Source: Bacteroidia bacterium (GTDB taxonomy: Bacteria; Bacteroidota; Bacteroidia; J057). From it: a stretch of DNA of 33,128 nt. The stretch's first letter is position 1. The number at the start of each line of letters is the position of its first letter. The notes beneath the pieces are model-generated. The model saw nothing but the letters and a program-made list of their open reading frames with translations, was not told where the DNA came from and ran no database searches. Location of the stretch: assembly GCA_030430205.1 (NCBI GenBank), contig JAUIGE010000054.1:1-33128 (forward strand), given 5' to 3'. A program made the translations under genes and the position numbers. Shown one piece after another: positions 18,278 to 24,964 of the stretch.

Positions 18278-19708
18278 ATGATCCGTAGCCTTCTCTTTTC
18301 CCTCCTAATATTGGGATTATTTGCCCAAAGTCAGGCATTTTGTGGCTTCTATGTCGCCCAGGCCGATGCCAGCCTTTTTAATAAAACATCCAAAGTGATC
18401 CTCGCCCGTGATGGCAATCGTACCACGATTACCATGGCCAGCGACTTCAGCGGCGATGTGGAGGCATTTGCCATGGTTGTGCCGGTTCCTGTGGTCATTC
18501 AGAGAGACCAGATCAAGATTGTGAGTGCTTCCATTTTTGATAAATTGGATGCCTACTCCAGCCCACGTCTGGTGGAGTATTTTGATGAGGATCCCTGTAA
18601 TGAGGGCCTTTCTCTCGATGAAAAAATGCAGTATGAAGTAGCAGCTCCGGCTTCTGCTGATAGTGAAAAAAAGAATAATGCCCTGGGCATCAAAATAGAA
18701 GCCCGATATACCATCGGTGAATACGACATCCTGGTGCTTTCTGCACGTGAGTCCGAAGGACTCAAAATCTGGCTCAAAAGCAACGGATACCAGGTGCCGG
18801 CCCATGCCGAAGCGATATTGGAACCATACATCAAAAACAATGTGAAGTTTTTTGTGGCAAAGGTCAACCTGATGGAATATGCCAAAAAGGAAAATCAGCA
18901 ACTCAGCCCGCTGCAAATGACCTTTGAAACCAACAAATTTATGTTGCCGATTCGTCTGGGCATGGCCAATGCCGAGGGCGATCAGGACCTGGTCGTGTAT
19001 GCCTTCTCCCGGGAAGGGCGCATCGAAACCACCAATTACCGCACCATCGAAATCCCTACAGATCGTGATATCCCTACTTTTATCAAAGAAACCTTTGGTA
19101 GTTTTTATGCTGCCCTTTTTGAAAAAGCATGGGAAAAAGCAGGAAAAAATATCGCTCTGACTGAGTATGCCTGGGACCTCAGCTCCAGCAATTATACGAA
19201 GTGTGATCCCTGCTCTGGCGAGCCGCCCCTGTTCGCTGACCTCAATGAGGCGGGTGTTTTTTGGCTGGATAACCAAAAAGTAGGCGGAACAGACTATAAT
19301 GGGGATGTATTCATCACCCGTTTGCATTTCCGCTACAACCTGGAGAAATTTCCCCAGGACCTGCAATTTCAGGTTACGCCTAATCAGGAAAACTTTCAGG
19401 CACGTTATGTGATGCATCACCCAGCCGAAGGCACCTATCGTTGCCCGCAGGGCGAAGATTATCTGCAAAAACTGATCTTGCGCCGCAAGAGCGAGCTGAA
19501 TGAAATGGCCAAACTGACTGGCTGGGATGTGAAAGAGCATGAGGCTTATGTGGGCGTATACGAGGAGCAATTGGAAAGAAGAAGAAAAGATAACTCTGGC
19601 GAGGGCAGCCTTCCGCCCTTTGCTTATGCCCTGATCGGCGCTGCAGCCCTGGGGCTGGGATTGTACGGCTACCGTGCGATTCGCGGCAACAGAGACAATG
19701 TGGCTTAA
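18278..19708 (+). CDS. DUF2330 envelope protein, copy 4 of 4
   Basis: A 476-residue DUF2330 paralogue, closest by eye to copy 3 over the N-terminal segment FCGFYVAQADASLFN. Signal peptide 1-20 (ending AQSQA). Motifs: DVEAFAMVVPVPVV, EYFDEDPC, EYDILVLSA, FMLPIRLGMANAEG, KCDPC (Cys309 and Cys312), AGVFWLD, FPQDLQFQVTPN. The variable loop (SLDEKMQYEVAAPASADSEK) is again unlike the others. The anchor is PPFAYALIGAAALGLGLYGY with a short Arg/Asn tail. Gap to copy 3 is 47 bases without visible signals. A hairpin at 19730-19772 probably ends the transcript. Function unknown. Confidence 0.88.
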   Translation: MIRSLLFSLLILGLFAQSQAFCGFYVAQADASLFNKTSKVILARDGNRTTITMASDFSGDVEAFAMVVPVPVVIQRDQIKIVSASIFDKLDAYSSPRLVEYFDEDPCNEGLSLDEKMQYEVAAPASADSEKKNNALGIKIEARYTIGEYDILVLSARESEGLKIWLKSNGYQVPAHAEAILEPYIKNNVKFFVAKVNLMEYAKKENQQLSPLQMTFETNKFMLPIRLGMANAEGDQDLVVYAFSREGRIETTNYRTIEIPTDRDIPTFIKETFGSFYAALFEKAWEKAGKNIALTEYAWDLSSSNYTKCDPCSGEPPLFADLNEAGVFWLDNQKVGGTDYNGDVFITRLHFRYNLEKFPQDLQFQVTPNQENFQARYVMHHPAEGTYRCPQGEDYLQKLILRRKSELNEMAKLTGWDVKEHEAYVGVYEEQLERRRKDNSGEGSLPPFAYALIGAAALGLGLYGYRAIRGNRDNVA

Positions 19709-19729
19709 TTGATACAGGAAAAAACAGCT

Positions 19730-19772
19730 AAAATGGGTTTACTAAACTTTTATAGTTGAGTAAACCTATTTT
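19730..19772 (+). terminator. Terminator-like hairpin after the DUF2330 array
   Basis: AAAATGGGTTTACT (19730-19743) pairs with AGTAAACCTATTTT (19759-19772): a 14-bp stem with one G-U pair and a 15-base loop. The right arm ends in TTTT and is followed by acttt. It starts 22 bases after the stop of copy 4. Confidence 0.6.
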
Positions 19773-19791
19773 ACTTTAAGAAAGCATTAAC

Positions 19792-19875
19792 ATGCGATTA
19801 TTTGAATTTTGGGCAATTCTTCCATTTCTTTACGCTCAATTTTCTTTACCCCATCAGATTGTTAACCCAGATTAG
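19792..19875 (+). CDS. Possible 27-residue leader ORF before the glycosyltransferase
   Basis: ATG at 19792 opens a 27-codon frame (MRLFEFWAILPFLYAQFSLP...) whose TAG touches the ATG of the glycosyltransferase with no gap. The peptide is hydrophobic. It could be a coupled leader peptide or chance; no homologue is recognised. Confidence 0.2.
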   Translation: MRLFEFWAILPFLYAQFSLPHQIVNPD

Positions 19876-20604
19876 ATGTCGCCTTACCTGATCATTGTTC
19901 CTACATACAACGAGCGAGAAAACATAGAAGCTCTTCTTCGAATGGTTTTTGACCTGGAGGATGGCTTTGATGTATTAATTGTGGAAGATAATTCTCCAGA
20001 TGGTACTGCAGCGATCGTCAAGGATCTGATGAAAGAATTCCCTGAACGCTTGTTTATAGAAGAACGGGCCGGGAAGCAAGGCCTGGGGACGGCATATATT
20101 CACGGCTTCAAGTGGGCCATTAAGCGGGGGTATGATTACATCTTTGAGATGGATGCAGACTTCAGCCATAATCCCAAAGAGTTACCTGAATTGCTGAAAG
20201 CCTGTCGGGATGAAGACTTTGACATGGCCATCGGCTCCCGCTATGTGAATGGGGTCAATGTGGTCAACTGGCCCATGAGCCGCGTGCTCATGAGTTATTA
20301 TGCCAGCGCTTATGTGCGCTTAATCACCGGGATGAAAATCCGCGATACAACCGCCGGGTTCAAATGCTACAAAAGGGCCGTTTTGGAAAAAGTCCTGGAA
20401 CGTCCCGTGAAATTTGTAGGCTACGCCTTTCAGATCGAAATGAAATTTCGCGCCTGGAAGTACGGCTTTAAAATCAAAGAAGTACCCATCATCTTCCGCG
20501 ACCGCACCAATGGCGAATCCAAAATGTCCAGCGGGATCTTCAAAGAAGCCATCTTTGGCGTTATCAGCATGAAAATCGCTTCCTTTTTCAGCAAATGGAA
20601 ATAG
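19876..20604 (+). CDS. Polyprenol monophosphomannose synthase-type GT2 glycosyltransferase
   Basis: A 242-residue family 2 glycosyltransferase of the dolichol/polyprenol-phosphate mannose synthase type, which moves a sugar from GDP- or UDP-sugar to a polyprenyl phosphate at the cytoplasmic face of the membrane. Visible motifs: IIVPTYNERENIEALL (residues 6-21), VEDNSPDGT, KQGLGTAYIHGF, the metal-binding DAD at 93-95 in FEMDADFSHNP, GSRYV, RDTTAGFKCY, and IIFRDRTNGESKMS near the C-terminus. There is no C-terminal membrane domain, as in bacterial Ppm1-type enzymes. Whether mannose or glucose is used cannot be read from the sequence. It may feed sugar for glycosylation of exported proteins, which is common in this phylum (inference). 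Confidence 0.9.
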   Translation: MSPYLIIVPTYNERENIEALLRMVFDLEDGFDVLIVEDNSPDGTAAIVKDLMKEFPERLFIEERAGKQGLGTAYIHGFKWAIKRGYDYIFEMDADFSHNPKELPELLKACRDEDFDMAIGSRYVNGVNVVNWPMSRVLMSYYASAYVRLITGMKIRDTTAGFKCYKRAVLEKVLERPVKFVGYAFQIEMKFRAWKYGFKIKEVPIIFRDRTNGESKMSSGIFKEAIFGVISMKIASFFSKWK

Positions 20605-20760
20605 GCTTTTTTTACTGATAGGGACGCATACCAAGGAGGTTTTTAGGTTTGAAAATGCTGGCCATTTTACCTTCTCCAAAAGTCATGAGATTGGGTGACT
20701 TCTGTCAGGGAAAATGGCAGTTGAGACCTTGTATTTTAGCTTCATCAACTGTTATTTGTT
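20605..20760. other. Intergenic region with a half copy of the palindromic element
   Basis: A 156-base gap between the glycosyltransferase and the CBS protein. A TTTTTTT run just after the stop (about 20607-20613) lacks a clear stem. TAGGGACGCAT at 20619-20629 is identical to 11 bases of the arm of the 14-bp palindrome at 16634-16665, with no matching second arm nearby, so it is a truncated copy or remnant. Confidence 0.45.
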
Positions 20761-21180
20761 ATGAATGCAACTATAAAAGATCTCATGTCTCCGTCCGTAG
20801 TGACGACCCAGCCACACAAGTCTGTTGGCCATGTAAAAGATATCATGCTCAAAAACAAGGTACACTCAGTGCCTGTTGTGAATGCAGATATGGAATTGGA
20901 AGGGATAATCACCACCAAAGACCTTTTGGAAGATACCTCCGATAATACCCCCATCAGCCATTTGATGACCAAAGATGTCTACACGGTTCCGCTGTATAGC
21001 GGGGTGCACATCGCTGCGCGCATCATGCGCAACCACCATATCAACCACCTCGTCGTGACCGATGAGCAAAGGGTAGTCGGGCTGTTGAGCGCCTTTGATT
21101 TGCTCCAATTGGTTGAAGATCATCGTTTTGTGATGAAAAACGGACCAACACCCTCCAATAAAAAAGCTAAGCGAAGCTAG
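20761..21180 (+). CDS. Two-CBS-domain protein
   Basis: A 139-residue protein made of a CBS pair (about 6-60 and 66-120): VKDIMLKNKVHSVPVVN and ARIMRNHHINHLVVTDEQ are the typical second helices and strands, and ISHLMTKDVYTV opens the second domain. The tail is basic (SNKKAKRS). CBS pairs bind adenosyl nucleotides such as AMP, ATP or SAM and regulate partner proteins; no attached catalytic domain is present. Gene order gives no clear partner. It converges on cysH with a shared terminator. Confidence 0.88.
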   Translation: MNATIKDLMSPSVVTTQPHKSVGHVKDIMLKNKVHSVPVVNADMELEGIITTKDLLEDTSDNTPISHLMTKDVYTVPLYSGVHIAARIMRNHHINHLVVTDEQRVVGLLSAFDLLQLVEDHRFVMKNGPTPSNKKAKRS

Positions 21181-21218
21181 TCGGGCGAAAAATAAGAGTG
21201 ATAAGAGTGAAAAAAAAG

Positions 21219-21242
21219 AGGCTGTCTCATAAGAGACAGCCT
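21219..21242. terminator. Bidirectional intrinsic terminator between CBS gene and cysH
   Basis: AGGCTGTCTC-ataa-GAGACAGCCT is a perfect 10-bp stem with a 4-base loop. An A-run (21210-21217) lies on its left and TTCTTTTT on its right, so it can terminate both converging transcripts. It ends 5 bases before the cysH stop codon complement at 21248. Confidence 0.9.
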
Positions 21243-21247
21243 TCTTT

Positions 21248-21907
21248 TTAGCGCCAATGCAAACCGCACTCAGTTTTGGTGCTGCCTGCCCAACGACCTG
21301 AACGCCCCTCGCCACGTTGGGTACAATGTGTGCATCCAATAGAGCCGTAGCCCTCGGCTTCCAGCGGGTGGCTGGGAAGCCTGTGAATGCGCTTGTAAAC
21401 CGCTGCATCTGCTTCAGATTTGTCGATAAATGGATAAAAACGAAGGATGTTTTTATCCTCAACAAAAATCGGCAGATTCTCCCGCAAATCCGTCGTTCCC
21501 CCCATCATTCCCGACACCCACACCTCATGGCGCTTTTTAAGCGCCTCCAGCGGATTCACTTTGTTGATACCACAACAAAGATCAGGGTCTTTCGTCCAAA
21601 GACGCTGCTTCCGGCTCCAGTTATGTTCATCGCTCTTAGGTTTAGCATAAACCACATTGAGCCCCCACTCTCGCTTCAACTGCTCCGCAAAGCGGGGCGT
21701 CTCTTCGAAATGATAGCCCGTGTCGATGAAGTAAACCGGATGATCCGGTTTGATTTGGTGGACAAGGTGTAAAAGCATGACTGATGTCGTTCCAAAAGAG
21801 GAAGTCACCAGTACCCTGTCAAAATCCCGGAACAGGCCCACCAGCCGCTCACGGTGATTCACTTGTGAATATGCTTCACACAGGGTTTTTATGTTGAGTA
21901 TGGACAT
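21248..21907 (-). CDS. cysH: Assimilatory APS/PAPS reductase (CysH-type)
   Basis: A 219-residue reductase that turns adenylylsulfate (or PAPS) into sulfite with thioredoxin or a similar donor, in sulfate assimilation. The iron-sulfur cysteines are present (Cys111-Cys112 in DLCCGINK; Cys192 and Cys195 in GCTHCT), which favours the [4Fe-4S] APS reductase subtype, and the catalytic Cys214 is in TKTECGLH. The GRSGRWAGSTKTECGLH tail is canonical. The nucleotide loop reads SSFGTTS. Where many relatives have GxRRxQSxxR, this protein has GMMGGTTDLRENLP, a divergent form. It is last in the minus-strand run, 101 bases after the MoeB-rhodanese gene; no ATP sulfurylase or sulfite reductase is in the window. 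Confidence 0.9.
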   Translation of the reverse strand: MSILNIKTLCEAYSQVNHRERLVGLFRDFDRVLVTSSFGTTSVMLLHLVHQIKPDHPVYFIDTGYHFEETPRFAEQLKREWGLNVVYAKPKSDEHNWSRKQRLWTKDPDLCCGINKVNPLEALKKRHEVWVSGMMGGTTDLRENLPIFVEDKNILRFYPFIDKSEADAAVYKRIHRLPSHPLEAEGYGSIGCTHCTQRGEGRSGRWAGSTKTECGLHWR

Positions 21908-21938
21908 ACATGGATGCCAAAGAGCGGGGAGTTAGTAA

Positions 21939-22001
21939 GCAGTCTTCAGGTAGCAGTGGGCTGTGAAAAGCTTCCGACTGCAAACTTCGGACTGCAAACT
22001 A
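21939..22001. repeat. Copies of an interspersed 14-bp motif between moeB and cysH
   Basis: Two adjacent units ccgactgcaaactt (21974-21987) and cggactgcaaacta (21988-22001) are tandem copies of a motif also present twice at 31826-31853. An inverted copy gcagtcttcag lies at 21939-21949. The repeats fill most of the 101-base gap between the two genes. Confidence 0.6.
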
Positions 22002-22008
22002 GTTCTCA

Positions 22009-23178
22009 CTAGTAAACCGGAAGCGCCTTATCTACCTCTTGTGCGTAGGCAAGGATGCCACCTGTTAGGTTGTAAAGATTCGAAAATCCGAATTGAGATT
22101 CAAGTTTTTGGATCGCTTTTGCACTGCGAACACCCGTGCGACAGTGAATGATGACTTGCTTGTTTTGGCTGATTTTGCCGATGTGCTGTTCAATCTCCCC
22201 CAGGGGAATAAGTTCCCCGCCTATATTGACGATGTCATATTCATGCGGTTCTCGAACATCAATCAGCTGAAAATCAGCATTTTCAACTTTGAGTTTTTGC
22301 AAATCCTTTACTGAAATAGCAGCTACATGAAGCTGTGTATTAAATTCCTCTTCCACATGCCCCGCCCCGCAAAAATCCTCATAATCGATGAGTTGGGTTT
22401 GGCTGGGATTTTCTCCATTTAATGGATTCGCCGGATCGGGTCTCACTTTCAGGATCCTGCTGGAAAAGCTCAGGGCATCAAAAACGAATAATCGTCCGCT
22501 AAGCGGCTCCCCGATGCCCGTGATTACTTTGATCACCTCCAGTGCCTGGAGGGAACCGATAATGCCGGGCAATACGCCCAGCACCCCGCCTTCGGCACAG
22601 CTCGGCACCAGGCCGGGTGGGGGAGGAGTCGGGAAAAGATCCCGATAGTTGGGCCCGCGCTGACCGTCGCTGTCGACGTAGTTGAAGACGGACACTTGTC
22701 CGTCAAATCGGAAGATGGATGCATAAATATTGGGTTTGTCCAACAAAACACAGGCATCATTGACGAGGTAGCGGGTGGCAAAATTGTCCGTGCCATCAGC
22801 TACCAGGTCGTAGTCCCGGATGATTTCCAGGGCATTTTCGGAAGTTAAAAGGCTATTGTAGGTCTTTACCTCGATATAGGGATTGAGCGATTGAATGCGC
22901 TTTTTGGCTTCATCAACCTTGGCCTTGCCCACAGACTCTGCCCCAAATATTACCTGCCGTTGCAGGTTGCTGGCATCCACAACATCGTAATCGACGATGC
23001 CCAGGCTGCCTACACCTGCCGCTGCAAGATATTGCAGCAGGGGACTCCCCAGACCGCCGCTACCCACAACCAGCACTTTGGCTTCTTTGAGCTTGCGCTG
23101 CGCCTCCATCCCAAATTCCGGGATGAGGAGATGGCGGCTATATCGCTCTATTTCCGCTTTGCTGAAGGTGGTGTGCAT
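22009..23178 (-). CDS. moeB: MoeB/ThiF-type adenylyltransferase fused to rhodanese
   Basis: A 389-residue E1-like enzyme that adenylates the C-terminal glycine of a small sulfur-carrier protein (MoaD or ThiS type), with a C-terminal rhodanese that can deliver the sulfur. Seen: RYSRHLLIPEFG, nucleotide loop GSGGLGS (39-45), DGTDNF (128-133), GLVPSCAEGGVLG with Cys194, and rhodanese HCRTGVRS with Cys346. The four zinc cysteines of classical MoeB (CxxC twice) are replaced by Asn177/Asp180 and Asn251/Asn254 at the same spacing. MoeB, ThiF and HesA cannot be told apart without the carrier protein; none is encoded here. It begins one base after the stop of the S41 peptidase gene. Confidence 0.88.
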   Translation of the reverse strand: MHTTFSKAEIERYSRHLLIPEFGMEAQRKLKEAKVLVVGSGGLGSPLLQYLAAAGVGSLGIVDYDVVDASNLQRQVIFGAESVGKAKVDEAKKRIQSLNPYIEVKTYNSLLTSENALEIIRDYDLVADGTDNFATRYLVNDACVLLDKPNIYASIFRFDGQVSVFNYVDSDGQRGPNYRDLFPTPPPPGLVPSCAEGGVLGVLPGIIGSLQALEVIKVITGIGEPLSGRLFVFDALSFSSRILKVRPDPANPLNGENPSQTQLIDYEDFCGAGHVEEEFNTQLHVAAISVKDLQKLKVENADFQLIDVREPHEYDIVNIGGELIPLGEIEQHIGKISQNKQVIIHCRTGVRSAKAIQKLESQFGFSNLYNLTGGILAYAQEVDKALPVY

Positions 23179-23179
23179 G

Positions 23180-24628
23180 CTACAAACCCTTCAATAATTC
23201 CTTTGCCCGCTCCAGCTGGGTATCCTTATGCTGGAAGTAGTCCTCCAGGGTGGAGGGAATCTCCACATCCGGGATAACTCCCCTGTCCAGGGCCTGCATC
23301 AGCATGTCTACCTCGTGGACGAATCGTACCATGGGAATGCTGAGGTTGATATGGGAGTTGGGAAGGGTGATTTTTTTGCTGAAGCCAGCGAAGGTCTGGA
23401 AATAGCTGCCTCCGGATTCTGCGCCTACGATCCTGGCTCTTTGGGTAGATTTGATGATGGATGAGAAGATGGCCGCAGCCGAAAAACTGCCTGCATCAGT
23501 CATCAGGACCACTTCTCCATCAAAATTGTATTTGGGATGGGGCTTGATCTGTTTTCTGCCCCAGCTTTTGAGGACCAGCCTATCGGGATATTTTTGAATG
23601 CCATTCAGGGTGAATTTCAACTTGTAGGCTGGCTCTATATCAAGCGTCTCATAGGCTGGATTGATGCTTGCTTCCTGGAAAAATGACCGTTTTTCCTGGA
23701 GAAGGTAGCCCAGAAATTTCTGGCAATTTCTGATGGAGCCACCGCGGTTTCCGCGCAGGTCTATGATGAGCTTGTCAATTTCTTTATTAGAAATACTGGT
23801 AAAACTTTCTTTCAGCCTGATTTTATAAAAAATCTGAAAAGGGTCATAACCACTGAATCCATGCACACTGAGCAAGGCGATGTTGTCGTCTTCAAGTATA
23901 TCCAGCTCTATGGTTTCTTTGGGTGCATCGCTCGCATAGCGAGCCTGATAATGGCCCCGAATGGAGGCCAGACTCGGCGCCTCAAAATGTGCCTCATATA
24001 AGCTGTCGCTTTGCAAATCTTTCAGCTCCAGCCTGAACGAATCAGGCTCGCCAAAAAACATTTTGTAGCCATAAGGCAATAGAAATGCGCTATAATAGGC
24101 CTCGCCTGTTTGGTTGTTGCCATCCGAACCGATGTGCAGGCGACCGATCTGGTCCAGCACTTCGGAGACTTCAGTACCATTGATGGTAAGCAGTTCGAAG
24201 CCTTCCTGTATATTCAGGCTGTCATCACTCAGGTTTTGACTGACAAGAATTTTGTTTTCTATTTCCAAAACTCTGAGGGGCAAATATCCACTCACCGAGC
24301 CGGAAAGGCTGCTAAGGGACTTCATATCGTCAAGAAGAAAAGCGGTATGCCCGCATTTCAGGCTATCGATCAAAGGCTCGATAAAACTCAGGAATTGGAT
24401 CTTATCGGCCTGTTCAGGCAATTGATCCATTATTTCAGCTACCCAGCTTTCATAGCTTGCAATTGGAATATTCACACCGATGGAAGGATGCAATTTGAGG
24501 ACATAGTCCGCCATATAGCTCAGGTCCTTTTGCATCTCTTCTTTCGTCAGCTTGTCCTCCTGCCCCATTGAAAACTGAGTTGCAAAGAGCATCAATACAG
24601 AAAAAAATAGGATTCGATAGCTTTTCAT
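23180..24628 (-). CDS. Secreted S41-family peptidase
   Basis: A 482-residue exported peptidase. The frame extends to a TTG at 24670, but that would overlap the preceding gene; ATG at 24628 gives a signal peptide (MKSYRILFFSVLMLFATQFS) and a 4-base gap. Motifs fit the tricorn-like S41B group: CGHTAFL with His94, IDLRGNRGGS (substrate-binding strand), and GSFSAAAIF with the nucleophile Ser383, followed by GAESGGS where C-terminal processing peptidases would have a catalytic lysine. No clear PDZ domain was recognised. Substrate unknown; probably periplasmic or outer-membrane-associated protein turnover. Confidence 0.85.
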   Translation of the reverse strand: MKSYRILFFSVLMLFATQFSMGQEDKLTKEEMQKDLSYMADYVLKLHPSIGVNIPIASYESWVAEIMDQLPEQADKIQFLSFIEPLIDSLKCGHTAFLLDDMKSLSSLSGSVSGYLPLRVLEIENKILVSQNLSDDSLNIQEGFELLTINGTEVSEVLDQIGRLHIGSDGNNQTGEAYYSAFLLPYGYKMFFGEPDSFRLELKDLQSDSLYEAHFEAPSLASIRGHYQARYASDAPKETIELDILEDDNIALLSVHGFSGYDPFQIFYKIRLKESFTSISNKEIDKLIIDLRGNRGGSIRNCQKFLGYLLQEKRSFFQEASINPAYETLDIEPAYKLKFTLNGIQKYPDRLVLKSWGRKQIKPHPKYNFDGEVVLMTDAGSFSAAAIFSSIIKSTQRARIVGAESGGSYFQTFAGFSKKITLPNSHINLSIPMVRFVHEVDMLMQALDRGVIPDVEIPSTLEDYFQHKDTQLERAKELLKGL

Positions 24629-24632
24629 CAAC

Positions 24633-24935
24633 TTAACGTTTGGTGATTTTTTCGTAGGAATCTTTGGCAATTTGGGTGATTCGGGAGAAAGACTGTTCCA
24701 TGCTTTCGCGCATGTCCTGCCAGGAATCTTCCACGGCGATTTTGAGTTTTTCTACATCATCAGCCAACTCATCGCGGAGTTCAGTCACTTCATGGATTTT
24801 TTGCTCAATGTTCTCTTTGGTTTGGCCGGAAGCTTCCATGCCCTTTTGCTCCAATTTGTCCAGTTGAGATCCAAGCTCCTCCAGCTTTGTCTTTGCCTTG
24901 GCGAGGTATTCGTCTTTTTTGCTGAATAAGTTCAT
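24633..24935 (-). CDS. Small coiled-coil protein
   Basis: A 100-residue, highly charged, almost fully helical protein with heptad-like spacing (YLAKAKTKLEELGSQLDKLE; LRDELADDVEKLKIAVED) and no signal peptide or membrane helix. Its last third (SWQDMRESMEQSFSRI) is amphipathic and resembles small phasin-like or stress-related coiled-coil proteins found in many bacteria. No specific function can be assigned. It is 4 bases upstream of the peptidase gene, so the two are co-translated. Confidence 0.75.
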   Translation of the reverse strand: MNLFSKKDEYLAKAKTKLEELGSQLDKLEQKGMEASGQTKENIEQKIHEVTELRDELADDVEKLKIAVEDSWQDMRESMEQSFSRITQIAKDSYEKITKR

Positions 24936-24964
24936 TCGATTTGGATGGTTTGTGGGTTTACGGT

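Noticed and set aside
18317-19570. 417-residue open frame on the minus strand
   Set aside because: Lies wholly opposite the well-supported fourth DUF2330 gene; no recognisable motif or start context.
21191-21210. ataagagtg direct repeat
   Set aside because: Only two short units beside a terminator; too little to call a functional element.
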